Assembly (NCBI GenBank): GCA_003254925.1
Contig: QANZ01030760.1
Location: 1 to 64,000, forward strand
DNA from: Chamaecrista fasciculata
Taxonomy: Eukaryota > Streptophyta > Magnoliopsida > Fabales > Fabaceae
DNA length: 64,000 nucleotides
Direction: 5' to 3'
Shown here one piece after another: positions 52,993 to 63,819 of this stretch; position 1 is the first letter of the stretch; each line of letters starts with the position of its first letter. The translations under genes were made by a program, and so were the position numbers. The notes under the pieces were generated by a model, which worked only from the letters and a program-made list of their open reading frames with translations, did no database searches and was not told the origin of the DNA.

Positions 52993-53639
52993 TCACATGG
53001 CTGATACAAATGACAACTCTTTGACCTCTTTGTTCCCTCCATCTGTTTCCATGGGGCAATTGTATTTTCTTTTCTCTTGTTGATTTTTATTGTTGTTGAG
53101 AATAACATATTACCATATTATTGCTTCTATAATCATTTGTGATAGTTTATACTTCATTTATAGGGATAATCACTTGGAGACTATTGTATCTTCTGAACAT
53201 GAGAGTCAAATGTGTTCAACCCAACTTTAAGTCTTTGACTACTTTGAATTATTATGGGTATTATCTTGTTATGCATGGAGTTCCTTTTAAACTTCTTATG
53301 TGTTTCGTTGGGGAAAAGATCCATTGTTGTTCAATCTATTGCCACCCACTTATTGTTTTCCTATTAATTAACTTCTTCTTGTTGTTCTTATCTTTATGTT
53401 TTTGTATATTACATATAATTTGAAACAATGTTCGATCAGTACATATTAAAAATGGATAACGAAATCCAAATAATAAAATTTTATACTATTCGACATATTC
53501 TAGATAGATATTGCATACCTATTCCTCCTATTTGAATACTGCTATCTCAATTTATTTATATAAAAACCCTCAATCATATACCCTATCGATTGATTATTTT
53601 CTTGATCAAGTAAATAAGCAAAGAAGATCAAAGAAAAAG
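52993..53639. other. No recognisable gene
   Basis: The sequence is T-rich. An open frame at 53139-53423 is hydrophobic but has no recognisable motif. The region just before 53640 (aaccctcaatcatatacccta) may be the leader of the following small gene. Confidence 0.4.
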
Positions 53640-53991
53640 ATGATGAGAGGAACTAATGAAGAGATTATGCAGAAAATAGTAGAAGCTCTGGTATATATGA
53701 AGAATCAAGAACTAAGCGAAAGTGAAGCAAGATCATTACAAGAAGAAATAGCAAGAACCATATATCTTCATCAACTTAATAATACATCTTCTAGAAGACT
53801 TTCCATTTGTATTTTTGGATTTGCCAATCAGGTATCTATATGATTCTTTAATTTGATCTATTATCTCAGTCTTGGTGTGTTGTTTTAATTTGTGATTCAC
53901 ATTATTATATATCTTAATCTTCATAATTAATTACATTTTTTCAGTCTGTTCCACTGTATCTCTCGGAGGAGGTCCAAATGGTCATATGCAG
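53640..53991 (+). CDS. Small spliced gene candidate, product unknown
   Basis: Exon 1 runs from ATG at 53640 to 53831 (64 codons), beginning MMRGTNEEIMQKIVEALVYM, acidic and probably helical (NQELSESEARSLQEEIARTI). The donor is CAATCAG|GTATCT. The acceptor tttttcag ends at 53944, and exon 2 (53945-53991) adds SVPLYLSEEVQMVIC before another donor, GCAG|GTAATT. Frames join cleanly across the 113-base intron. The codon pattern of exon 1 looks real and the upstream sequence is AT-rich. I do not recognise the family and could not find the next exon with confidence. It could be a fragment of a larger gene. Confidence 0.45.
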
Positions 53992-56089
53992 GTAATTGAT
54001 TTGGTATTTGATCCCTTTAGTTTATTTAGTTTTTTAATTTAGTGTTTATTTTTCTTAAAAATAAGCCCCTATACTGTTAATATCAAATTTTTTTAAGCTT
54101 TAATATTGATTGTCTTAGTCATATTATTATTATATAATATAATATAATGAATTAATTTTGCAATTATTCTTTTCTTGTATATACTAATTTTTTTAAAAAG
54201 TATTGTTAATATAAAATTTAGGAGGATTGATTTAAGAAAAATAAAATTATAGCCGGGACTAAAATGACAACTTGAGTAATACATGAGGGTTAAATTTTAA
54301 ATTTTGAATTTCTCTCCATTAATCTTCTCTTCATTGATAAAATATTCGTGTTAAAATTAACACAAGGTTTGATTTTTTGGGGTGGTGTCAACTTTTTCCT
54401 TGTAAGGTTAGTCCTAAAAGCTCTTTTTTTTTTAGGAAAAAAGTTTTTCTTGTTTATGATTGGAGGCTCCATTAATCCCTCACAAAACTTGATTTGAAAT
54501 ATCATATTGATTCTCATGTTTGGCACTTACTCTGTTTCCTCTGTTTTCTATTGGATTGATTGTCATGGACAAAATTCTTTAATGTAATGTTTAGTAATTT
54601 TTTGTGACACCAGCAGCTATTTTGTGTGTTGGTTATATCTCTCTGATGTGGGATTTTCATGGATGACATGATTTTTTTCCCTTCCATTCCCTTCCTTGCC
54701 AAAGTGAAGATGATCAAAATGATGCAATGATTCATTTTATAAATCTAAGTGAGCTACGGGAAAATCCTGATCAAAGGACTTTAATAGGAGATACTTTAAT
54801 TAAACCATCTAATGATGCTTTAATTATTCATATTTTTTTTAAGATATTTTAAGAGTCATTCATTGCATCAAGAAATATTGATTTTCTATTGTATCTTTCT
54901 ATGTGTATGGCATGTCCCCTTGAGTGCCTTTCCATTTGTAATTATTGGGTTCTTACATCATCTCTTTAGTTTATGCAAGTATGGTTCAAAGTTAAGAAAG
55001 TGTTCAATATTTTTGATAATATGTTTTTTTGGAAACCTTAGTCCTCTTCTAAGAAGGTTCAGTTTTGTTGATTTGTCAAGCAATTATTTTTTGGATTCTT
55101 TGTTCAATTTATCTCGAGATACTAACTTCTTCCAAAATATGTCTAATCAGAGGACTACATAAGAATGTGCATCGTTTTATGCCGATAGGGGACTCACATT
55201 TGATAATTTTTGGGGCCCAAATTCAACAGAACTTCCTAGTTTGTCAAATCAAAGAGGTTCTTTATTGTAATTTATTTTCTTCAGGTAATCAATCATGTTT
55301 TGGATTCCTTCTCTACAATTTTCACTTTACAGTTTACACAAGCTTGAGGAGCAGATTTGTTTGACATTATAGTTAGTTATATTTTACTAAGTACTGCATT
55401 AACAAGCATATAGTTTTTGTTTGTTTTCTGCATCTAGATGATTAAAAGGAGAGGATGTAAGAAATGATGGCATGCTTTCTCATACGGCCATCATCTACTG
55501 CCTCATCCAATTATTTGACCATCTTTAGGTGATTTTTCATTTCATTTCTGCCAATGTTATGTTATCTCATATGGGTATTGATGATCCAATCTCATTAGCT
55601 TCAGGTTATCATATTATCTAATTTTTGTCATCATTTCCATTCTTTTGTATATGTTTCTGTTAATACAGTGTCTGCTCAGGCCTTTTGCAATGGAAGAGGC
55701 TATGAATATGATGGATCGTCAAATCTAGTCATTTCCATTACCTTTGATTCTAATGTTCTCTTATCAAACTCTTTGATATAAATTTGTACTTCAAATGTGG
55801 CTTTTGATTCAAATCACTATCCGTGCAAGCTTGTGTTGAATCCAAAATTCTTACCACATTAGTACATTAGATACCTCCTTTACTCATTAATATACAAGGA
55901 TTTTGACTCTATTGATCCTTGTCTTTAAATGCCACGGCCAATATTTCATTTAATTATGCCAACTGCAGAGGCATTGTATGCCAACAACTAAAAAATGACG
56001 AAAGCTATTTTATTTTATCCCAACTCTCATGCTTATATATAGTGATATCTACAACATTGAATATCTGAATACAACTAACCAATAGAAAG
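53992..56089. other. About 2.1 kb without a recognisable gene
   Basis: The DNA is mixed and mostly T-rich. Short open frames (54863-55162, 55065-55364) overlap in different frames and have no motif I can name. Parts may be introns or 3' region of the 53640 candidate. The stretch 55050-55370 is somewhat coding-like (gccgataggggactcac) and may be a decayed element. Confidence 0.35.
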
Positions 56090-56360
56090 TTCAAGAACCA
56101 AAAAGTATAAAATTAATTTAAATTTAAATAATATTGATTTAGTGCAAACTTCGGGACCAAAAAAATATGAAATTAGGTCAAATTTAAGGATCAAATATTA
56201 TTAATTTAATACAAATGCAAAGATCAAAAAGTATAAAATTAGTTCAAATTCAGGGACCAAACCGTGACTAGGGACCAAATAGTTGATAATTGAAATATTT
56301 CAAGGACCAAATTATATATTTCGATTATTATAGATTAATTAGTTGACCAAATTATTCAAG
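56090..56360. repeat. Imperfect direct repeats of 'aaaagtataaaatta...ggacc'
   Basis: Words 'aagtataaaattaatttaaat', 'aatatgaaattaggtcaaat' and 'aagtataaaattagttcaaat', each followed by 'gggacca' or similar, recur with a period of about 60 bases. They are relatives of the TIR arms in this window, but no inverted partner was found. Confidence 0.5.
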
Positions 56361-57480
56361 AACCATAAAATAGTAGGGGTTCTCTTATTATAGCAAAGCC
56401 AAAGCCAAGCCAAAAGGCTTAACAAGTAGGAATTAGAGAGTGAGTGTTTGTTTCTTTTCTCTCAAAGTCTCAAGTTTGAGTGAGTGACGGCAAGGAAGTG
56501 GAAAGGCTCAAATTCTTTCTTGTAATGTTATCAATTGCCTTATTAACAAATTTCAGTTGAGGCACTTAAGTTGGTTTTTTCAATCCAAAAAGAAAAGTTA
56601 AGGTGGTTTTCTTTATAAGTCTCTATTTTGAGTTATTGGAATTGGTGGAAGAATAATAAAATTAATATGATAAGAGATTAATCTTTTCTATACGAGGTCA
56701 GGTCTCTATATCAAAATGAATTAAAAGCCAGATTGATATATCACAAAATGTCCCAAATTGATCCACCAACGCCATATTCTGATTGGAGTGGGATCCAAAA
56801 AGTAATGAGAAAACGCATACATGAACTCAGAATGTCCACCACTGATGTCATCACCCTCGTTGTCCCAGAGCAACTGAAACACGAACACTGCAGCGTCGTC
56901 TATCTCGTCGTCGGTGGCTCCCTAAGGAGGTCATCTCAACGCCTCGTTGTCGTTGTTGTTGTCTGATTTCGACCAAGACGAATTTGCTTATCTCTCTCTA
57001 CTCCAAACTCGATGAAACTCTTTTTTCAGCCTTTACAATATATCTTGATAGAAACAAGGTACTGATGAGAGAGATAGAAACAGTGTAGAGAGAGAAAGTG
57101 TTAGTAGGACCCACTTTATCTGTCTACTTGTTTCTATCTCTCTGGTCACTACACCCTTAATGTACTACAGGAGATCCATTATCGTAAAAGAAAGGTAACC
57201 TTGCGGGGAAAAATGGACATCTTCAGCAGTTTCAATGTTGCCATGGAAGATGCGACGTGGCGCAAGAGAAGGGATGGGGGCACCAAATATAGAGTGTAAT
57301 TGTCTAAAGTTGGAGGGTGTTGACAGAGATGTAATATCGTCATTGATCCTCTGTAATATAACACTCGTCCGTCCTTGCATATATATATATATAACAATTT
57401 ATCATCTAATTCCAAATTCAATGAAGAAAATAATTAACCCTAGCTAGCTAGAAGTTAATAAGTATTTATATAAGAAAGAG
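56361..57480. other. No recognisable gene
   Basis: Open frames at 56733-56966 (plus) and 57165-57380 (minus) were considered. Neither has a recognisable motif. Confidence 0.35.
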
Positions 57481-57738
57481 TTAAACCTCCTGAAAGAATA
57501 CATGGCTCAGTTGTACACAGGGCTCTCCACCATCGCCTTGTGTTCAGTTAGGGTTTGGAGCGTGTTGTCGGCGAATCAGAGAAACCCCGACAAAATAGTG
57601 TCGTTCGAGTGGTGGTTGTAGTAGAAGCAATACGACACGACAAGGAGTGAGTTCCACATGTTGCGCCAGGATTTCATGATGACGCTAAGAGGCACAAACA
57701 AATATTATGATCCATGAAACAAACATATAGATTAAGCA

Positions 57739-57776
<38 letters not shown>

Positions 57777-58289
57777 GCCTGGTAGATTAAGCATGTATTT
57801 GTTGCATTGTTTGCAACATTTGGAAGTTAAGGAACTAGCTAGTATGATAACAAGTGCTAAAATTTTGCATATACTTAACTTTTAGAATAAAATAATATTT
57901 TAGTCCCTCGGTTTTATGGGGGCATTGTCATTTTCATCCTTGATTTTTTTTTAAATATAATGTACTTTAGTTTATTCCTCGATAAATTCATGACTTGTTA
58001 CAAGTTACCCTCCATAAATAACTTAACAATATAATGTACAACTCACTCAATCTTTAGAAGACTAAATTGCAACGATTCATGAATATTCAGGGACTAAATC
58101 ATAGATTTCAAAAATTCAAGGACTAAAATAACAATAGTCATATAATCCAAAGGATTAATAAATTGATAGTTTACTCTTTCATCTTATATTTTATAGATTT
58201 GAACCTCATTTTCGAAGGCAATTGATGGAGGCCGATCGAATGACATTCGGGCAAGAGCCTGAAAAAACCAAAGTAATATATATGTATAA
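57481..58289. other. Intergenic DNA with (at)n and a decayed TIR remnant
   Basis: There is an (at)n run at about 57741-57773. From 57895 to 58140, 'tagtccctcggttttatggg' and the inverse-like 'caaggactaaaataaca' suggest another decayed TIR element. No gene. Confidence 0.45.
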
Positions 58290-58560
58290 TATTGAGCAAA
58301 CCCCTTTTTTGGTCCCTCAATTGTTACTGAGTCGAGGAATCGGTCCCTCAATTGTGAGAAACCATAACTCAGTCCCTCAATTGTACAATCTCGTTTACGT
58401 TTTGGTCCCTCACGTCTGGTCCGTTAGTGATAGAGGTGTTAAGTGATGACGTGTCACCGTTATCTGCTTAGGTGGCTGTTATCTGCTGAGTTGGCATCCA
58501 AATTATATATCCTACTCATTTTTCATTTTACACCTCATAAAAAAGGACTTGTATGCAACA
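58290..58560. mobile_element. Unpaired 'ggtccctcaattg' TIR-type arm
   Basis: Three to four copies of 'ggtccctcaattgt' with spacers, then 'gatgacgtgtcaccg', a short inverted repeat (gatgacgtgtcacc). The style matches TIR arms elsewhere, but the inverse arm was not found downstream. Confidence 0.5.
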
Positions 58561-59106
58561 TATTGTAAAATTACAACATCAAAAACACAAAAAACACCAA
58601 GGGCCATTATGAAATTTTCACACTCTCCTCTTCTTCATCTTCTTCTTCAACTTCCTTCCCAGAATCTGATTCCTCCTCTTCTTCTTCGATTTCTCCTCCC
58701 ATCTTCCATTAATACTATTAATCTTAGCTTTAACCCCTCTATTATTATTCAACTCACACATTCATCTTAGGCCCCACCCCACCAGCGTCGCCGCAGATAT
58801 TCACGCCATCACCATTATCTTGCTATGTGCCTGCAGAAACTTCTGGATCGGGAGATTGTTTTCTGCAAAAACCCATTCTTGTCACAAAAAAAGTCTTTCT
58901 CTCTTCTCGATTCTTCTTATTCTTTTCTCTCTCGTCACCTGCTTCGTCGCTTCGTCGGAGTGGATCCGATTTCCATTTTGTAAGTTGATCTACTTCTCTC
59001 TTTCTCGAATTTGTTCTTGTTGTGGTTCGTTTGCTTGATTTATCGACACTTCAACTGAAATGTTAGATCTGAATGCTATAATGGGTTCCATTTGTAATNA
59101 GTAAAG
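58561..59106 (+). other. Probable upstream/leader region of the plant mobile domain gene
   Basis: C/T-rich leader-like DNA (tcttcttcaacttcc, tctctcttctcgattcttc) contains a donor-like TTTTG|GTAAGT-type word near 58978 (cattttgtaagttgatc). No protein is recognised. An N at 59099 lies eight bases before the ATG. Confidence 0.35.
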
Positions 59107-61950
59107 ATGGCCAACAGACTTGATCGTAATCAGAGACAACAAAGGCGCATCGTCAGCCCGCTGCCACACGACCGAAGCGTGCTCTATTTAACGGACCGAC
59201 ATATCGCGATGCACGTTTGGAATGGCAATGTACAATTAATTATTTGGTTATTTGTTTACCATTTTTTTTTCAGACGCTTAATTAATTGCTTCTATATATC
59301 TTTTAATACCCTTCACGGTGAGCCGCATCTGCGTATTGTACCATATTTGATGAGTGCTGGGTTTTATGGGGTCTCCCGCATTGTGGCCACCACTTTTAAA
59401 TTTGAGGCCGGCTTGATTTCTGCTCTAGTCGAGCGATGGCGGCCGGAGACCAACACGTTTCATATGCCGCAAGGAGAGTGCACGATCACTCTCCAGGATG
59501 TCGCCATACAACTGGGACTACCGTGTGATGGGGAACCAGTTATTGGCCATACAGATGGAGATTGGAGACATTTGGTCGGCCGACTTTTGGGTCACACACC
59601 CCACGAAAACATGTTTAAAGGACAGCAGTTGAAAATGAGCTGGTTATTTGACAATTCTAATGCACGGTGATTGTTGGGAATTGTAGGCGCCTAACGCAGC
59701 GGAAGCAAAAATAAAATTAAAATAAAACACGCTAGGTCCTAAAATTCCCGAACGGATCCGCTAGTAGAATTTAAAACTTTTATAGATAGTGGTATACCTC
59801 ACGAGTTTCAATCCTCTGGTTGTACNCAATCTCCAACAGTGATTTCTAGAAAATCCCACAAAGGAGCAGGTGCAGCAGTTTGCACGAGCGTATATACTAC
59901 GCATGATCGGCGGCTGGTTGATACCTGACCAGTCAGGTAATTTAGTGCACTGCATGTACCTGCGTTTCCTGGAGAACCTCGAGTTGTGCGGGAGATACAG
60001 CTGGGGTTCGGCTGTATTATCAAACTTGTATAGCGACATGTGTGATGCCACGAAACCCGAGGCCAAGGGGATGGGCGGTTGCATCCTTCTTATACAACTA
60101 TGGGCTTGGGATCGATTCCCGTCATTAGCCCCACATCCCAGAAACGAACCACCTGCCCGAGATCTGTATGTGGAGTGGGGCTATCCACCACCGCCTTTGG
60201 GACACCGGTATGTGTGTTTCCGTGTATATTCATGTTATCCCTTACATTGACATTATAATTTTTACTAAATTATACTAATGGTTTTCATTTATGCATATGT
60301 GGGCTGCAATTCTTAACCATTTCTTGCCACGTGATGAATCTGTACTGTGGTACCGCCAGTGGATTTGATCATCATCAAGGGCGTGAACTATGCATGACAA
60401 TTATTACTATAATGTATATTGTATAATTTTAATTTTTATTTCATTATGCTTAACGATGCTTTTTTCCAGTTTGTGTGGCAGCCATATGACAATGATGCCG
60501 TCGTGGCAGCCCGCATCCCTGACTACTGTCTGCAGAACTCTTCTGTGTGGCAGTCCTCATGTCCGCTGTTATGTATGCATATAGTCGAGTGGCACCACCC
60601 TGATCGAGTGCTGCGACAGTTTCAGATGGACCAACACCTTCTTGGTCCTGGAGTGAACTTAGACAACTTGGGTTATCACGGAAGAGATCTTAGAGGACAA
60701 ACCCAAGTTGATTGGGAAAATAGACATCATCCATTTGTCATGTCTTGGGCCCAGCGGAATAATACCGTCTTCAGTATAAATGCGCTGTCTAGGCCATTGG
60801 TTAGGCTTGATCAGTACCTCAAGTGGTACAGAAGGCACACATGGCGATGGTTGGACCCCATGGGTGGAGCCATCATGTATGCGGTGCGTAAATCATATTT
60901 AATTTCATGTGATCGTGTATTTAATATTTTTGTCGTATAATCACTTATGTTTACGACTTCATGCAGGTTGACGGTTTGGACAGGCTGGAAGAACATGCTA
61001 ACAATCCAGAGGCCACTGTTTCAGAATTAGCCGACCAAGTCAGGAGCATTTCTATTAATGTCAGTGGGGCATTAGGTGAGGGACTGGAGGCACATGGGAA
61101 CATGCTGGCACGCAATCGTCAGGCACCCGCTAGGCCAGACGTTAATTTGCCAAAAATTCCTTCGACACAGTCACCACCAAGAAACAAGAGGTGGCGGCAA
61201 GGGCATTATTCAGCTAGACAACCACAACAGGTAATTTACGATCAGCCGTCGCCGCCGTCGCCGCCATCGCCGCCATCGCACCCCCTGACACATGAGGAGC
61301 CATAGACACATACATACCATGTGTCGTCCCCTGCTTACCAGGAGCCGCCTTATTAGCGATCGCATAGGCATGCACCCCCCGATTTTAGTGGTTTGACGGC
61401 ATACTTAAGTGGTGGTGGGACTTCGTCCTCGTTCTACGACAGTGGTACTTCGGCCACGTTAGACGTCCCATAGTCGTCTTCCCGCCATTCGCAGAATTTT
61501 GGTTACCCGGACTTGTCACTTGGGGTATCTCTTCCGCAACAGAATTTTGGTTACCTAGACTTGTCACTTAGTGTATCTCTTCCTCAGCAGCAAGAGAATT
61601 TTGGTTCATTCGGCGGTTTTTCTAGTTCGGCATACTACAGTGGTGGTTCTTCGGCACATTCGACCTCGTTAGACATCGCGGAGTCGTCTTCCCGCCTTCC
61701 GCAACTACCTTTCCTGGACTTGTTGATGGATCCTGACTATACAGTGCAGGACGACATGCCTCATGTATATCTTTCACAGCATGACATGCCTCCTCCTGAT
61801 TCACAAACATTTTCACAAGCCAACATACATCCACCACATTCACAAACATTTTCACAGGCTGACATGCATCCACCACAAACATTTTTCTCACCGCCCTATC
61901 TACGTGATCGAGGCACACTCAACCCTCCAAATAGATTTACCCCAGGATGA
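59107..61950 (+). pseudogene. Plant mobile domain (MAIN-LIKE / MAIL) gene, disrupted
   Basis: The product would be a plant mobile domain (PMD, PF10536) protein of the MAIN/MAIL type, a nuclear family also carried by transposons. Visible blocks are PYLMSAGFYGVSRIV, ALVERWRPETNTFHMPQGEC, TITLQDVAIQLGLPCDGEP, ARAYILRMIGGWLIPDQSGN, LELCGRYSWGSAVLSNLY, GGCILLIQLWAWDRFP, FVWQPYDNDAVVAARIPDY and HHPDRVLRQFQMDQHL. An AT-rich in-frame stretch (59228-59313) looks like an intron. Clear introns are 60208 to about 60469 and 60884-60966. An LTR-type insertion (59672-59838) splits the domain. Without it the frame continues but meets TGA at 59668. The C-terminal, Ser/Gln/Pro-rich tail has repeats (NFGYPDLSLGVSLPQQ twice) and three in-frame TAG codons (61303, 61354, 61471). 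It is a pseudogene, or at best a C-truncated gene. Confidence 0.88.
59672..59838. mobile_element. LTR-type insertion in the mobile domain gene (TG...CA, 5-bp duplication)
   Basis: The segment begins tgttgggaattg and ends caatctccaaca, with inverted TGTTGG/CCAACA ends. It is flanked by gtgat at 59667-59671 and 59839-59843. 'cgcagcggaag' suggests a copia type LTR. An N (59826) lies twelve bases before the right end, so an unknown amount, perhaps a whole element body, is missing. It may otherwise be a solo LTR. Confidence 0.82.
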
Positions 61951-62142
61951 GGCGGGTGACTTGTATAATTTTTTGTTACTTGATATAATTAATTTTTCAG
62001 TTGTATAATTAAATTACTTTGTCAAAAATTAAATTATTTAACTATCCTAAACATACTAAACCCTAATCCCTAATACCAAAACCCTAAACATACTAAACCC
62101 CAAAACCCCCTAAAACACAAAAAATGCAGGCCAAAAATTCAG

Positions 62143-62202
62143 TTCAAATCGCAGCATGAGCTGCGATTTGAATGGACAAAAAATTGGATCTGGCTCAGAT
62201 CC
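62143..62202. repeat. Two adjacent perfect hairpins
   Basis: ttcaaatcgcagc-atga-gctgcgatttgaa (62143-62172) has a 13-bp stem. ggatctg-gct-cagatcc (62186-62202) has a 7-bp stem. They lie 200 bases after the end of the mobile domain coding region, beyond a short aaaccctaaa-rich patch (62045-62110). A transcript end or transposon sub-terminal structure are both possible. Confidence 0.8.
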
Positions 62203-63218
62203 AACGTGGCACCCATCTTGGGCATTATTTTTTTTTTTGGTGATGTGGCTCCTTTTTTATTTTTATTTTTGTATTATAAAAATAAAAACCCAAGTTAATT
62301 AATATTCTTTTCTCGCTTTTCTTTCTTTTTAAACGTTAAAATTACGCAATATTTCAATATTTTCGTTTAAGAGAGAATTTCAACATACTCATTATCTTCA
62401 ATTTTTAGGAATCTGTCAATAAAGTCATTATCATGTTAATTCAATCACCACCATCTTTTTTCTTTTTCTGTCATTAATCAACCACCTTTCGAGTGTACAT
62501 AACTACATAACATTGTTCATTATGCAAATAGTGGAAATGAACTTGACATTATATCCACTCTCAACTAACAAAATGAGTGACATGGGTGGTGCATGAATGA
62601 AAACATTTGGACAAATTACTATTTTTAATCTCCTAAAAGATGTCGAGACTATCTTATGAATTTACTATATTTTTAATTTATAAATAAATAATAATCCATA
62701 GAAGAAATTATAAATAAATAATAAATGATCAAATTGTTTGTAATTTTTACTTGTTTGATTTTGTTGCGTTTTGATTCGTTTCTTTCATCCAATTCCTGTT
62801 TTTTTTTGGGCCTGATTCCCATTCCTATTTACTTATTATATGTCTTATATATAATTTTGTCTAATTTTTATTATTATTTTGGATATAGACAATTAAGATA
62901 TACGACTTATACATATATATCTTCTTTTTTATACAAACTAGAAATAAATTTTTTATTTTAAGAAATGATATTTTTTTAACATTTATGATGAACTTTTAAC
63001 AAAATCAATTTTTTTTTGACTAACAGGTAAAACAAATGACAATATTTGAAGATTAAAATAAAAAAAAATAAGAACTAAAATAAAATTTACTCGAGTAAAT
63101 GAGATTTTGGCATAGTTCAATTAGTACAAGAATTTTCTAAAATTAATGAAACAAATTATATTTTGTTTTATCCATTACCCAAATCTATAGTTGCCCAATG
63201 TTAAAATTTGCCTATTTT
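62203..63218. other. AT-rich intergenic DNA
   Basis: Long A/T runs with no recognisable gene. An open frame at 62725-62961 is low-complexity and hydrophobic. Confidence 0.55.
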
Positions 63219-63227
63219 TAAAAAATA

Positions 63228-63612
63228 GGCTAAATTACACTTTGGTATCCTGTGGTTTGACCTTATTTCACTTTGGTACTCTGTAGTTTGAAACTTGACA
63301 CTTTGGTACCTTGTAGTATTCTCCATTAACACTTTGGTACCCTTTGGAGCTATTTTGTAGTTTTAACCATATCAAATTTTGTAAAGATTACATATTGAAT
63401 CCAAAGTTTTTTGAAAGTTTTCATTTTAGTCCCTAGATAATGTATCTAGGGACTTATTTGTAATTTTTTGGGGTCAATGCATAATTTTTGAAAAATTTGT
63501 TATGGTTAAAATTACAAAATAGCTCCAAAGGGTACCAAAGTGTCAGGTTCAAACCACATGGTACTAAAGTGAAATAGGGTCAAACCATAGGGTACCAAAG
63601 TGTAATTTATCC
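63228..63612. mobile_element. 385-bp TIR element with perfect 9-bp target duplication
   Basis: The ends ggctaaattacactttggta and inverse ggataaattacactttggta are nearly identical. The arms (about 150 bases) carry 'ccctatggtttgacc', 'cactttggtac' and 'tttggagctattttgta' words. The target duplication is taaaaaata at 63219-63227 and 63613-63621. It has no coding capacity. Mutator-superfamily MITE. Confidence 0.93.
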
Positions 63613-63621
63613 TAAAAAATA

Positions 63622-63819
63622 ATGGCAGAAAGAGATTTTGACGAATTTTCTTTTTTTTTTTTTAATTTATAAAATGAAATTAGAAATCAAGCCGAAGCCA
63701 ACAAACTTGAACCTCGACGGCGTTTCCCGCCATCTCTGCCGGCGGTCCGTCGGGGACGCGATTCCGAAAGATCCGCCTTCCGTTTATCTCTGTTTCTTCC
63801 TCATTCTCAGAATTCAGAA
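63622..63819 (+). other. Probable leader of the At4g08330-like gene
   Basis: GC-richer sequence (ctcgacggcgtttcccgccatc) leads to the ATG at 63820. An upstream open frame exists but has no recognisable motif. A 15-base T-run at about 63650 precedes it. Confidence 0.4.

Noticed and set aside
56733-57447. Short open frames on both strands
   Set aside because: No recognisable motif, no splice or promoter context, and length within chance expectation.
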